A stretch of DNA of 64,000 nucleotides from Eublepharis macularius (lineage: Eukaryota > Chordata > Lepidosauria > Squamata > Eublepharidae), in the NCBI RefSeq assembly GCF_028583425.1, contig NC_072801.1, positions 10,808,001 to 10,872,000 on the forward strand. Reading direction: 5' to 3'. Positions within the stretch are counted from its first letter, which is position 1. Each line of letters begins with the position of its first letter. The position numbers were made by a program, and so were the translations under genes. Positions 33,104-45,297 of the stretch are shown here, piece by piece. Under the pieces are notes generated by a model. It was not told where the DNA came from and did not search any database. It saw nothing but the letters and a program-made list of their open reading frames with translations.

Positions 33104-33951
33104 TAGGGTTGCAAGTTCCTCCAACCTCCCAGGCTAAAGATTGGAGGCCCAGCACCTACCTTATTTTGCATCTCTTGCGTGTGCACGTGGAGTGCGCGCT
33201 CCCAGCCTGCGTGATGACGTCACTTCTGGGAACTTCTGTGGAATGACATCATCACACAAGCCATGTGCTGCTCTGGAAGCGCTCCTGAGCTACCCGGAGG
33301 GGCCGAATTGGGCACAATTTGAGCTGTTGCAGCGCACAGGAGCGTGCCACACCACTCAGGAGTGCATCTGTCAGTCCTTGGCAGGTAGAATCCCCAAGTT
33401 ATCCACAGCAAACACGCAGGTGTATTGGTTGAAGTAACTTTATTAGAGATCCATCAAGTTCAGGGTGCTCAGACAACTGAATTGGCAGAAGTGACGTAAC
33501 TGGGGCTGGTGATGTTAGTTATAGGGAAGATTCCCGCCATCAGGATAAGGACCATTAAGGTTTGGGGTGCAAAAGAGCCGAGGGCGGGGGTGAAAGGGAG
33601 AACCTAGGTTTAGGCTAGACAGAACAAAGAATGAAATCATCTCAGTTCCCAAGAAGGATACATTGCGAGCGGGCTGCAGCCAGCCTTCAAGGACACTTGC
33701 TGGAGGCAGCAGGGAAAGAGAAAGCAAATACTTGCGAGATAGTCTACTGCCTTAACATCAATAAGAAACTTCTCATGCCCTCAGAGGACCAGTACATAAC
33801 ACGGAATACATTCATGGTGGATATGCAGGCAGGCATATATGACTGCATCCCAGGAGGTGCGTTCCCCCCACTGGCCAGGTAAGTGTGGGTGGGGGGTGGA
33901 ATGTGGGAGTGGGGGGTGTCCCCTGCCCCCAGCAGGGGACTGGCAACCCTA
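33104..33951. mobile_element. hAT-like element, TAGGGTTGC ends
   Basis: About 848 bp, beginning TAGGGTTGCAAGTTCCTCCA and ending GGGACTGGCAACCCTA. Flanks CTTCTGCA (33,096-33,103) and CTTTTGTA (33,952-33,959) match 6 of 8. The interior carries GATGACGTCACTTC-type CpG words and, between about 33.43 and 33.83 kb, unrelated sequence that may be another insertion. No transposase frame. Confidence 0.6.
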
Positions 33952-33959
33952 CTTTTGTA

Positions 33960-35510
33960 TTATTTTATATATTATTAGATTTGTAGTCCGCTCTCCTTGC
34001 AAGCAGGCTGAGAGAGGAACACATCAATTTAAAAACACAAAAATAAACAGTTAAAAACTGTAAGCTTAAAAAGAGCAGATGCTGTTTCAGAACCACTCCC
34101 TCCAGCAGCGTACATTGCACAGTCCTGCAAACAGTCATTTTGAGCCCATGGTGGCTGGTGACAATTAACAGATGAGAGAAGCAAAAACTGGGGGGGGGAG
34201 ACATGCCCCCTCCCCGGTAGGAGGCCAAATACAAGACCGGGGCCGATTCCAGACGGCCCTCCCCATCCCGAAACGTCGCGCATCGTCACGCAGAAAACGC
34301 GAAATATCGCGTTTTCTCGCGCAAGTTTTGCACAACGTCGCACAAAACCTGCGTGAGAAAACGCAGTATTTTGCGTTTTCCGCGCAACGATGCGTGACGT
34401 TTCGGGATGGGGAGGGCCATCTGGAATCGGCCCTGGTTGCCTCAACTGCTAAAAGCCTGGCAGAACATCTCCGTCTTACAGGCCCAGCTGAATGATCGCA
34501 AATCCCACTGGGCCCGAGTTGTCACAGACAAGAGAGTTCCACCAGGCTGAGGCCAAGAAGGCCCAGGCTGTGGTTGAGGCAAGACGGATCTCCTCGGGGC
34601 CAGGGACCACCAGTACGTTTGTCTGCTGAGCAGAGCGCCCTCCGGGGAGTATATGGTAATAGGTGGTCCTGTAGGTATGCTGGTCCCAGTTGGCTAAGAG
34701 CTTTAAAGGTCACAACCAGAACCTTGAACCTGATCCAGAATTCCATCGGGAGCCAGTGCAGCTGCCGCAGGACAGGTTTCACATGTGACTACAATGGAGT
34801 CCCGATCAGAACACACACTGCTGCATTCTGGACCAGTTGTAACTTCTGGAGGAGGTGTAAGGGCAGCCCCATGCAGAATGAGTTACAGTAGTCCAAACTG
34901 GAGGTGACCCCTGTATAAATCACTGTTGCCAGGTCACAGGGCAGAAGGTACGGGCCAAGCTGCCTGACCTGACAAAGATAGTAAAATGCTGATCTGGCAA
35001 CTGCCATGATCTCAGCCTCCATCAATAAGAAGGCATCCAAGATGACACTCAAGACTCCTGACTGATGAAGTGGGGGCAAGCGGCACCCCACTGAAGGATG
35101 GGAACTGGATCTCCAAACCTGACAGTCCATGACTTAGGTACTGGACCGCCATCATCACTGGATTCAACTTCAGTCTGCTCTGCTTTAACCATATAGCCCC
35201 GGCCTCCAAGGCCCTGGTCAGATCATCCAGAGCGGTGTCCGGCAGGCTGTCCATCAGCAGATAAAGTTGGTGTAATCAGCATACTGATGACAACCCAAAC
35301 CAAAACGCTGCACCAGCTGGGTGAGGTGATACGTGTAGATGTTAATAACATCGGGGAGAGTATCGCCCCCCTAAGGGACACCACACGCCAATGGGTGGTG
35401 TGATGACAACTGCTCCCCCAGCGCCACCCTCTGTCTTCAACTGTGGAGAAAAGAGATGAGCAACTGTAAGGCTGTCCCACGAATCCCCACATCAGTGATC
35501 ATTGTTCAGT
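33960..35510 (-). mobile_element. L2-clade LINE fragment, antisense
   Basis: On the minus strand the left edge is the AATAATATATAAAATAATA-type 3' end. The coding remnant runs from 35.5 to 34.5 kb: a decayed YADDT box reading YADYT (about 35,260-35,280), the ARSAFYYLCQVRQLGPYL and VTSSLDYCNS segments, then LRQLHWLPMEFWIRFKVLV. Frames shift several times. It is interrupted by the palindrome at 34,241-34,432. Confidence 0.8.
34241..34432. mobile_element. 192-bp Harbinger-like palindrome
   Basis: GGCCGATTCCAGACGGCCCT pairs with the opposite end; inner words CCGAAACGTCGCG, GAAATATCGCGTTTTC and the centre ACAACGTCGCAC are also symmetrical. It is the same length and family as 23,793-23,984 but more diverged between arms. 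The 3-bp flanks CGG and CTG match 2 of 3. Confidence 0.75.
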
Positions 35511-36275
35511 TCACACTGCCTTCAAACTAGGAGGGGGGAAACACACCAGTCTGGTGGACTTTTGTGCCTTTAGGAGCTGCAGAAATTAGTAGGTGAAACT
35601 TTTCATGGTAGGGAGATTTGAATGTCCACCCATGGGTATCTGCAAACAGTCATAGCTCAGAAGACCAATTCATATACTACAAGATCCTTATGTGCCCACG
35701 TCAACTGGATGTACTCCAGGAGTCCTGTACTCAGAACTTAATCCCCAGGCTTGTGGAGGCCCAATTTGGGTCAGGAATGCAGCGGCTAGAGAGAGGTGGT
35801 TGAAGGGGAACTGCCCTTTGCCCTATTGGGAAAACTGCCTGTCACAACTCCCTTTCTGTTGTGTAGTTAGATTTTGCCTTTAATCCTCTTCTTTTTACAC
35901 CCTCTAGGTAGATAATGCTGCCACCAGGAATCACATTCCAAACTAGTTAGGTTAAATTTCCCCCTGAATAATGTACCCAAGCATCAAGTGCCTTTGTGAG
36001 ACTATGTGGCCCTGAGGATAGGAATGGGATATATAGGAATCACATATATATTGGGGTGGATTAAAAGAAAACAACCCACATGCAGTAGGGTGAACAAAAA
36101 ACCCCTTTTATTATTAGATGAAGTATATTGGTTTCAGATTATTTCTTAAACGGGATGGTTTCAAAGATAGTTATCTGTTCTTAAAGTTTCTTTTCATAGG
36201 CTCAGACACACAAAGTAATTTCCCACAGGTCTTCTTTATGAGAAAAAACTCCACACAGACAGATTCATTCAGGCC
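35511..36275. other. Intergenic, no gene seen
   Basis: No identifiable feature before the satellite array. Confidence 0.35.
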
Positions 36276-36279
36276 TTTC

Positions 36280-36575
36280 CGCATAGCTTGCCTGATTTAG
36301 ATAGACCAGTCTCTCATTCAGATATACATAGACTTTCTCTCTCAGGCACACACACAGCTTGCCTGCTTCAGATAGATTAATCTCTCACTCAAATATACAT
36401 AGAATTTCTCTCTCAGGCACACACACAGCTTGCCTGCTTCAGATAGATTAATCTCTCACTCAAATATACATAGACTTTCTCTCTCAGGCACACACACAGC
36501 TTGCCTGCTTCAGATAGATTAATCTCTCACTCAAATATACATAGAATTTCTCTCTCTGGTGCACACAGTTTGCCT
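36280..36575. repeat. 71-bp minisatellite
   Basis: About 3.7 copies of a 71-bp unit with the phrases GCTTGCCTGCTTCAGATAGA, TTAATCTCTCACTCAAATAT and TCTCTCTCAGGCACACACAC. The copies differ at only a few positions. Confidence 0.9.
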
Positions 36576-36589
36576 GCTTTAGACGGAAT

Positions 36590-36789
36590 GAATGTTCTCT
36601 CACAGACACAATTTAGGCTTCCACACAAGTTGCCCAACTGAACTAGAATGAGAATCCCCTCAGGCTTCCACACAGGTTGTCCATCTGACCTAGAATGAGA
36701 ATCTCCTCAGGTTTCCACACAGGTTGCCCAACTGAACAAGAATGAGAATCTCCTCAGGTTTCCACACAGGTTGCCCCACTGAACTAGAA
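36590..36789. repeat. 47-bp minisatellite, left part
   Basis: About three and a half copies of a 47-bp unit (AATGAGAATCCCCTCAGGCT, TCCACACAGGTTGCC, GAACTAG). It is broken at CTAGAA by the LINE insertion and resumes at 41,205. Confidence 0.9.
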
Positions 36790-37844
36790 GGCCACAGGAG
36801 GCCGTAGAGGTCATAGGAGCCTGCTGGCTTTTCTTCTTTGCATAACAAATGGAATTACAGCTGTAACCTGCTGAGCCTTGAAATAGCTGGTGAAACCCTG
36901 GAGTTATCAGCCTGAAGACCTAAATCACTGATAGTAGAGTAGGGCTTGAGAAATCTAGAGTTAGTTGATTAAATTATTGTGCCCTATGTTTGAAGGATTG
37001 TAACTACTATACCACCATGTTTAGCTGTGGTTTAAAGTAACAAAAAAAGGGGGTTAAGATATCAACTTGAGTAAATCAAAACTGCCAGTTGTAATTGAAG
37101 TTAATGTGGTGTTATATTAGATTGAGGGGGGGGGGTGAGGTATTGCTGAGGTTAATTAAACTAAAATTGAAATGAATGGTTTTGGAACCGACTAAATTGG
37201 AACTGACTAAATTACTGCACCACACGTTCTACTGTGGCCTTAATATAGTAACATATTCTCTAACCTCTGGACAAAAGGGTTGTTAGTTTGAGGGTTGAAT
37301 TTGGTTTATGCGACCCTGTTAGTGTGGCCTAAAAAAGGAAATAGTTCCCTGAAACTATTAAAAAAGAAAGAAAAGTTTTTCTAGACTGCTGCAAATTGGA
37401 GCTTTAAAAAGTTGATGAGAGGAGGGGAGCCAAACTAAATGGTTAGGGTTATGCTACCGAGGATTGTGTTCAAATACATTGACTCAAGAGTAAATTGTAT
37501 TTGATAGGAATGTTTCATAAGGTCTGAGATATGCATATGGCTGGATCTTTGCTATATGATATGTGGTTAATATCAGTGTCATAGGTCACTGCTGTTTGGA
37601 CTGGCATTCAGCTTGTCTTCTGCTGCCGGTTGAAACGAGAAGTGAACTGGATAGTGGTGGGCATAGGGAGGGGGGCCAGCATGGAGTCAGGGATCCCAGT
37701 CCTCTGGGGACATGGGAGGTATGGTGGTGGGAGCTGGTCTTGGCTGAGAAGGGCATGGAGATATGGTTTAGCTCGGTGCCCTTCTAACCTGCGTCCCATC
37801 CCGAAATACGCTGGGGATGGAGCTAGGAGAAGGAACCCCCCTTC

Positions 37845-40576
37845 GACACTTACGTTATGCAATGCCAGGTCCATAAATAATAAGACTGCTATATTGCTAG
37901 ACTTTTTTGCAGTGAGCAATATGGACCTGGTATGCATGAACGAGACCTGGGTGAGGGAGGGCGAAACGGTTGCCCTGGGAGAACTGACCCCACCAGGGTA
38001 TTCGGTCCTTCATCAGTCCCAAATAGGAGGCTGGGGGGAGGGGTGGCAATCCTCGCTTGAGAGTTTTTCTCCTTCAAGCTGCTCCCCGCCCCTGAGATCT
38101 CTGCCATTGAATGTGTAGGCCTGGTGTGGGGTGCCGAGGAGAGTTTGGCTATCTGTCTGGTGTACCCACCGCCTAGCACACCAGCAGATACCCTGTCGTG
38201 CCTGCTAGAGGTGGTGGCGGGAAGTTCTCCAGAGTGTTGGTCATGGGGGACTTCAACGTCCATGCTGAAGACGCCTCCTCTGCGCAGGCTGCGGACCTGG
38301 TAGCTTCCATGGCAGCACTGGGACTCTCCCAATTTGTATCGAACCCCACACGCAGAGCGGGCCACATGCTAGACTTGATCTTTGGGATGGGGCTTGATGT
38401 GGATCTAGAGGCAATAGAACCAGTGCCATGGTCAGACCACTCGGTTTTGAGGGCTTGACTGGGGATGCCACCCCCCCTCGCAAGGGCGGTGAGCTGATTT
38501 ATGCTCGCCCGCGGAGACTTATGGATCCAATTGGTTTCCAGAATGCTCTGTGGGATCCTATGCTCCACGGCGGTTCATTAGATGAGCTGGTGGAGGACTG
38601 GCAATGCCGGCTCTCCGAAGCCATAAATGAAATCGCTCCCCGTCACCCTCTTTGCCCCCGTGTAAGACGGGCTCCCTGGTATACAGAGGAGCTTTGAGAG
38701 AAGAAGCGGGAGCTAAGACGGCTTGAGCGAGTGTGGCAGCGATCTCACGACGAAGAGGCAAGATCATCTTATAGGACGTTTATGAAAGCCTATGAGATGG
38801 CGGTGAAGACTGTGAAGAAGGAGTTTTATACAGCCTCCATCGCATTAGCTTGCTCATGCCCAGCAAAATTGTTCAATGTGGTTCAGTCACTGGTCTCCCT
38901 CCCAGGGGGAGGCCACCAAATTCAGAATTCGGACATCAGCTGTGAGGCTTTTGGGAGCTTTTTTGCTGAAAAGATTTTGTCTCTCCACCATGACTTGCCA
39001 GCCACAGTTGATACAGTAAAGGAACTAGAGTCCCCTTGGCCGTCTTTAGGGTCAATATTTGATCAGTTCAGTCCACTCTCCGGGGAAGAGAGTGACAGGA
39101 CCCTGCAATCAGTTAGGCCCACCATGTGCCCCCTGGACCCATGCCCATCGTGGCTGGTAAAGGCCAGTGCCGATGGTCTGTGGTCCTCGTTGGAGGCCGT
39201 TGTTAACACATCCTTGGGCACTGGGTTTTTTCCCGGGCCATTAAAGGAAGCCGTGGTGAGACCTCTCCTGAAGAGACCATCACTGGACCTCACTGACCTG
39301 GTCAATTATTGCCCAGTCTCGAACCTCCCATTTCTGGGAAAGGTGATTGAGCAGGCGGCAGTGGGACAGATACAGAGTTTTCTGAACAATAGGACATGGG
39401 ATGGACATGCTGCTGGTCGCCCTCACGGACAACCTTCGCAGACATCTGGTCCGAGGTGGTTCAGCGCTGCTGATATTGGATTTGTCAGCAGCGTATAACA
39501 GTCGATTACGATCTTCTGACTCACCGTCTCGCCGATGTGGGGATACAAGGGACTGCCTTACAGTGGCTTGTCTCTTTTCTCCACAGTCGGGGACAGAGGG
39601 TGGCGCTTGGGGAGAAATTGTCACCCCGTCACCCATTGGTGTGCGGGGTCCTGCAGGGGGCAATACTCTTCCCTTTGCTGTGTAACATCTACATGCGCCC
39701 CCTTGCCCAGTTGGTGCGAAGTTTCGGGCTTGAGTATCATCAATATGCAGATGACACCCAGCTGTATCTGATGATGGACGGCTGGCCCGACTCAGCCCCA
39801 GATGTCCTGGAACATGCGTTTGCAGCCGTGACTGATTGGTTGAAACAGAGTTGACTGAAACTGAATCCAACAAAGTCGGAGGTCCTGTACTTGAGCGATG
39901 GAGGACTGGATTTGGGACTCCAGCTCCCGGCCCTCAATGGGTCACAGCTTCTGCTAATTCTGAGGGTTAGGAGCCGGGGGTGATCCTAGATGCCTCCCTG
40001 AAAATGGAGGCACAGGTCACAGCGGTTGTCAGGTCTTCTTTTTTCCACCTGCGGCAGACCAGGCAACTTGTCCCTTACCTGTCTACCTGTGACTTAACTA
40101 CAGTGATCCAGGCAATGGTCATCTCTAGGTTAGATTACTCTAACTTGCTCTATACGGGCCTACCCTTGAGCCTGACCCGAAGATTACAGCTGGTGCAAAA
40201 TGCAGTGGCACGCATCATTATGAAAGCACCAAATAGGGTGCATATTACACCAATATTGCGTGAACTGCATTGGTTGCCAGTGGAGTATCAGATCAGGTTC
40301 AAGGTCTTGGTATTGACCTATAAGGCCCTGAGCAGACTGGGGCCAGCGTACCTGAGGGACCGACTCTCTCCGTATATTCCCCAGAGGACCCTCCGATCAG
40401 GAGGAAAGAAATTGTTATCAGTCCCTGGCTCCACGGAGGCCCGCCTGGCCTCAACTAGAGCCAGAGCTTTCTCAGTTCTGGCTCCTACCTGGTGGAATGC
40501 TCTGTTTACTGAGACTAGAGCCCGGCAGGATCTACTATCTTTCTGCCGGGCCTGTATGATAGAGTTGTTCCGCTAG
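37845..40576 (+). pseudogene. L2 LINE endonuclease/reverse transcriptase remnant
   Basis: The endonuclease part has CNARSINNKTAILL-like sequence (about 37,860), MGDFNVHAED (38,243) and SDHSVL (about 38,434), motifs of APE-type endonucleases. The reverse-transcriptase part has YADDTQL at about 39,743-39,763. The C-terminal region (39,980-40,576) is open for 198 codons and includes RLDYSNLLYTGLPLS and ELHWLPVEYQIRFKVLVLTY. In-frame stops (for example TGA near 38,696 and 39,854) and frame changes (about 38.0, 39.4, 39.5 and 39.97 kb) show it cannot make one protein. The normal role is copying element RNA by target-primed reverse transcription. Confidence 0.85.
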
Positions 40577-40784
40577 GCTTATGGCTGAGGCTGGGCCTCC
40601 GCTGGCTGGAGGATACAACATCTACCCCCCTCCCTATGAGAGCTGCCCACCACTGTTCTTAAGCTGCTGCTATGTTCAATTGTACTGTTGCACTATTTGT
40701 TATTAACTGTATTGCCACCATCAAGAAAAAGAGTGCTGCTATTTTTATATTTTGTATGATGCTTTTAAATGTTTTATATGGAAT

Positions 40785-41095
40785 AGAAGATTATCTTCAC
40801 TCTACTGATAACCCAGAGCATCATTCAAAATTCTTTATACAATGGATGCCTTTTTTGAACCATCTTCATGCTACCAACCAACTGCCAAATGCAGATATGA
40901 ACACTTTCAGCTTTTTGGCAATATTATGAGTCTTATCCAGCATTGTACCTTCTCTAGCAATAATGTATTTCTTAGTGTTAGCTGATCTCTTACTGATTGT
41001 TCCAAGGTTCACTGTTAATGTTTTTTAATGTTATGTGTAAATTTTGTTTAAATTGTTATGTATTCCAGAAAATCGGAAAATAAAAAGTTTAAAAA
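40785..41095 (+). mobile_element. Retroposed cDNA insert with poly(A)
   Basis: A 311-bp segment inside the LINE 3' region ends GGAAAATAAAAAGTTT plus an A-run and is bounded by copies of AAATGTTTTATATGGAAT (40,767-40,784 and 41,096-41,113). AATAAA lies about 16 nt before the A-run. This is the signature of an L1-type-mobilised, 5'-truncated transcript. The source is unknown: it has no long open frame and may be an mRNA 3' UTR or a LINE tail. Confidence 0.8.
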
Positions 41096-41204
41096 AAATG
41101 TTTTATATGGAATGTTTTAAATGTTCTTAATGCTGTTATCTGCCCTGAGCCTGCTCACGGGGAGGGTGGAACACAAATACGATAAAAATAAATAAATAAA
41201 TAAA

Positions 41205-41570
41205 TAGAATGAGAATCCCCTCAGGCTTCCACACAGGTTGCCTGACTGAACTAGAATGAGAATCCCTTCAGGCTTCCGCACAGGTTGCGACTGATCTAGA
41301 ATGAGAATCCCCTCAGGCTTCCGCCCAGGTTGCCTGACTGAGCTAGAATGAGAATCCCATCAGGCTTCCGCCCAGGTTGCCTGACTGAGCTAGAATGAGA
41401 ATCCCCTCAGGCTTCCGCCCAGGTTGCCTGACTGAGCTAGAATGAGAATCCCCTCAGGCTTCCGCACAGGTTGCCCGACTGAACTAGAATGAGAATCTCC
41501 TCAGGCTTCCGCACAGGTTGCCCGACTGAGCCAGAATGAGAATCCCATCAGGCTTCCACACAGGTTACCT
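41205..41570. repeat. 47-bp minisatellite, right part
   Basis: Eight further copies of the 47-bp unit broken at 36,789. The copies here share GCTTCCGCACAGG or GCTTCCGCCCAGG variants, unlike the TTCCACACAGG of the left part. Confidence 0.9.
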
Positions 41571-42044
41571 GCTTTGCCTAGACTGAATGTTCTCTCCCAG
41601 ATATACACAGTTCACTCTGCCCCCAGAGTGCTGTCACTGTTCAATCAGATTTCACTTCAGTCACACTTCTCAAGTCCTCTCATACTCTCAGTCATCAACC
41701 AATCACCTCACTCACTCATCCGTGTCTTTCATTCCCATTCTTCACCTGTAACACACCAAGCATTTAAAGAAACACACTTAAATCATTACACTGCCATTTA
41801 ATGATGAGCTACATGTTAAGTTTCCATATCAGGGGAAAACAGTGCCTCCTCAGGACCATTTCAAGTTTGGAAAATGATTCAGGGGAGACTTAAAAGGTGC
41901 TAGTTTTGACCTGGAAATTGGTGGCGGTAGGGAGTAAATATGCATGCTGTCCTGGTTCACACAAGTGGAGAATTGCAGGTAGTGTGCACACATGGTACGT
42001 ATGGTTAAAATCCTTATATAGGTTTTCAGTTTATTTTTCAGTTT
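41571..42044. other. Intergenic beside the satellite
   Basis: GACTGAATGTTCTCTCCCAG just right of the array echoes sequence at 36,585 on its left, so the array probably belongs to a larger composite repeat. No gene seen. Confidence 0.35.
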
Positions 42045-42490
42045 AGAAAACAGATATCTAAGGGGGGACACGATAGAGGTTTTAAAAACAATGCATGGGG
42101 TACAGAGAGTAAACAGAGAGAACTTTTCTCCCTCTCCCAAAACACTCAGGGGTGCCCAATTAAGTTGATGGGCATTAGGTTCAAGAGGGACAAAAGGACA
42201 TTCTTCTTTACTCACAAGTTATTAAAATGTGGAATTTGCTGCCAGAGGATGTAATGATGCCTACAGGCATAGATGGTACTAAAAGGAGAATAGACAGATT
42301 CATATCTTATCAGTGGCTACTAGCCAGGGTAGCTAATGGAAGCCTCCTCACTGAGAGGCAGTAAATGTCTGGATACCAGCACCACGAAACAACATCAAAG
42401 AAGATCTTGGCCTCTATGGCTTGGTTGGCCCTCCAGAATAATGGACCGCTGTATGAGACAGGAGGCTGGACTAGGTGGACTGCGAGAGCA
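42045..42490 (+). repeat. Decayed CR1/L3-type LINE 3' region
   Basis: Plus-strand translation gives scattered CR1-like C-terminal phrases (GTACAGAGAGTAAACAGAGAG encodes a VQRVNRE-like piece; ATGTGGAATTTGCTGCCAGA recalls WNLLPE), followed by TACTAGCCAGGGTAGCTAATGG and GAGGCTGGACTAGGTGGA-type tail sequence. Frames are broken throughout. Confidence 0.55.
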
Positions 42491-43636
42491 AAGCACAGCT
42501 TGCCACTTCATCCACAACAGACTGCCTTCCACCTCTGAGCCAGGTTGGTTATGCCTTAAACTTGGGAACTCAGGGCTAAGCTACAGTAAGCATGGCAGGA
42601 ACAGGGTGCAGAAATGCGAAAGGAGGCTGCTGCTTCTTGTAAGGAAATACAGGATCCAATACTGCAGCCCTGTCTGCCCTATTCAGCACCTTGTTCCCTT
42701 CACATGGATGCATACGCTCACAACTCACCACCCCTGATCCAGGATACAAGCAAACAAGACTTTTCAGAGTCCATGTGAATCCAAAGTCCACCACATGTAG
42801 GAAAATTAAGTTTTGCATGTTGTTGTGAAAGCTGAAACGAATTAGGGGGAGTGTAGGAGAAGGGATATCTATCGAACACACAGCCTCCTCTGAACCTCTG
42901 CACCCTGCCAGGCTGGACCGAAGCCCTGAGGAGTGCAAAGATTGTTAAGAGGAGAAATGTTGCTGATCAAGAATGCCCTAGCTGGAAACCACATACAAAA
43001 CATGTCGTATTCCCAGATCTGTGGCTGATCCCAGCTTGTTGTCATGCTTAAGGCTGCAATCCAATGTGCGCTTACCAGGAAGTAAGCAGCACTGAACACA
43101 CTGAGACTTACTTCCGAGTAAAAATACACAGGCTTGTCCAAGAAGGCAGAAAATCTAAACAGCCCCCTCGCAGACACATCCCTCTTCTGCATTTCCTGTT
43201 CATTTTGATGGATGGAAGGAAGTGGCCGAAGAGCTTCTGGTGGATTGTGCCCCGCGAGAAAGGTCAGCTCTCTCTCTTCTGCTGCCTTTAACGGCTGCCC
43301 AAATCGGCTACTCCAAAACATCCCGCCCACTTTTCCAAATGGTACGGCTGCCTCCGGGGAGCTATGAATTGCGACTGCTTGGTAAGTAGACTTGCATTGT
43401 GCATCCGTTCAGACGCACCCCTCTTCCTATTCGCTAGACAGAGAAATCCATCCCTTGCCGTGCTGGGCTCATATAAAAATCTGACTTGGAGCAGGTTTGC
43501 AAATGTAGGGGAAGCTTAGTCAAGAAGGCCCTCTGGCTCTGGCGTTTTGCACGTTGCTCCCTGGATAACCTTGTGACCTTCTTGGTTCACGAAAACCACT
43601 TTCTCACCTCTTTCAAAATTACTGCTATTCAATCTC
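42491..43636. other. Intergenic with a small palindromic repeat
   Basis: 43,050-43,125 (GGCTGCAATCCAATGTGCGC, AAGTAAGCAGCACTGAAC, GACTTACTTCCGAGTA) is half of a palindromic short repeat of the AATCCTA type. No gene seen. Confidence 0.45.
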
Positions 43637-43648
43637 ATGCTTAACCAG

Positions 43649-43971
43649 AGGAGTTAGCCGTGTTAGTCTGTAGTCACAAAATAGTAAAGAGTCCAGTAGT
43701 ACCTTTAAGACTAACCAACTTTATTGTAGCATAAGCTTTCAAGAACCACAGCTCTCTTCATCAGATGCAACATTACTGTAGCATAAGCTTTCAAGAACCA
43801 CAGCTCTCTTTGTCAGATGCAACTGTATTGTAGCATAAGCTTTCGAGAACCACAACTCTCTTCATCAGATGCATCTGATGATGCATCTGATGAAAAGAGC
43901 TGTGGTTCTCGAAAGCTTATGCTACAATGAAGTTGGTTAATCTTAAAGATGCTACTGGACTCTTTACTATT
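43649..43971. mobile_element. Penelope-like repeat, inverted multi-unit copy
   Basis: A 323-bp insertion with the exact 12-bp duplication ATGCTTAACCAG (43,637-43,648 and 43,972-43,983). It starts AGGAGTTAGCCGTGTTAGTC, has three inverted TTTCRAGAACCACA units, then one direct CTGATGAAAAGAGC block and the direct arm. Orientation is mixed because the units are in both directions. Confidence 0.85.
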
Positions 43972-43983
43972 ATGCTTAACCAG

Positions 43984-44723
43984 GGCTCAGTAGTAGAATG
44001 TTGGAAGGCAGAAGTCAGGAAGAGTGAAAGAAACAGTGAAAATACAGGCGCCAAGCAGAACGCGTCCTCGGGGTGCAGTTGTGGCGTCCTCTTTGCTCAT
44101 GTGTTCCTCTTTGCTCATGTGTGAGCACTGCTAATGTATAACAGATTTTTATCCCTATGAAACCCTTGCTTCCAGTTTTTTTTTAATGTCCTGGGACAAA
44201 AAATATAATACTAAACGTGACTATTCCTCTGAGCATCGGCAGAGTGCAAGGAAGAGTGTGCCTCTGAGCAAATGCTTGTCTAAGATAGGGGAGAAGACCT
44301 AGGTCAATAGCAGATCATATACTTTGGGGACAATTTCCATCTCGGGCATCTCCAGTTATAGAATCTTGGGCAACAAGACTAGAAAATCGTTCCCTGAGCT
44401 GCTGACTAGATGGACCAATGGACTGATTCATATGATTTGGGGAGGGACCAGAGTTCAGGAGCAGGTTGGCCATTATGGCCCCTTGGTATTTTCCTGGTGG
44501 GCTGATGGCCTGTCATCCCCCCACACACCTGGCCCAGGTGAGTCCAGTAGTGACAAGGGTGGTGCCCAGCCCAGGAAAGGTGGTGCCTTGCTCAGCCCTG
44601 CACAACCCAGAAAAGAAGGTGCCTAGTGTGGGGCTGGCTGAGCAGGCAGGCGGACTTTTTCTTCCTCCCTTGTGGGTGGGCGGGGTCGGAGCCCTTTCCT
44701 CCTCCCACCCTCTCCTGCCGGAG
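43984..44723. other. Intergenic, no gene seen
   Basis: No identifiable feature. Confidence 0.35.
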
Positions 44724-44726
44724 TTA

Positions 44727-44809
44727 CACTGCAATCCTAAACAGAGCCATAGTCTTCTAGGTCCATTGAAGCCAATGGACTTAGAAAGAGTAACTCTGTT
44801 TAGGATTGT
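44727..44809. mobile_element. Small palindromic element, CACTGCAATCCTAAAC type
   Basis: CACTGCAATCCTAAACAGAG and its near complement (CTCTGTTTAGGATTGTA) bound about 83 bp, with an inner CCATTGAAGCCAATGG palindrome. It is preceded by TTA, but the right flank has changed. It is the same family as 54,840-54,927. Confidence 0.65.
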
Positions 44810-45149
44810 AAAAGTACATGCTATTTATGTAAAAAGGTCCTTATTCCCACCCCCGGCACTGAAAGAAAATAAAATAAATAGGATGGGAATGACCATTCCG
44901 TGCCTGAGACGCTCCAAAGAATCCCTGCCCGTCCGAGCATGCAGAGCACAGCTAGCTGGAATGACTCAGTGCAACTGCATGGCCATACAGACGTTCAACC
45001 CAAAATCCACAGCGATGGTGTTAACATCCGCCAAGAAAAAAAAAGCAAAGCAATTAAAAGATTTTAAACCTGATTTTCAAGCCATGTAACAGTTAAATAT
45101 ATAGCAAATATGAGACTAATACAATGGACAAATATGAACTAATAAAATA

Positions 45150-45286
45150 GTTAGAAGAAGATCGGAGTCCATTAGCACCTTAAAGACCAACTAGATTTCC
45201 AAGGCATAAAGTATCTGGCAAAGGGAAAGTTCATACCCTGGAAATCTTGCTCTTCGACTGCAGACCAACATGGCTACCCACCTGAA
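45150..45286 (+). repeat. Old Penelope-like variant
   Basis: GAGTCCATTAGCACCTTAAAG, GACCAACTAGAT and the ending ACCAACATGGCTACCC parallel the younger copies but are much diverged, and no duplication can be read. Confidence 0.5.
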
Positions 45287-45297
45287 ACTATCTTAAT

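Larger units (their letters stand above)
36790..41204 (+). mobile_element. L2-clade LINE, nearly full length, degraded
   Basis: This 4.4-kb insert separates the two halves of a 47-bp minisatellite, with a possible 5-bp duplication TAGAA (36,785-36,789 and 41,205-41,209). The leader (36.8-37.6 kb) is AT-rich. The coding remnant is at 37.8-40.6 kb. The 3' end reads GCCCTGAGCCTGCTCACGGG and finishes in (AAAT)n, the usual L2 tail. The 3' region contains a separate retroposed insert (40,785-41,095). Confidence 0.85.

Noticed and set aside
38731..39498. 255-codon plus-strand frame as a host gene
   Set aside because: It is the reverse-transcriptase region of an L2-clade LINE and continues in other frames after frameshifts.
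36280..41570. CRISPR-like direct repeats
   Set aside because: The 71- and 47-bp units are head-to-tail minisatellite copies without unique spacers, in a vertebrate genome.
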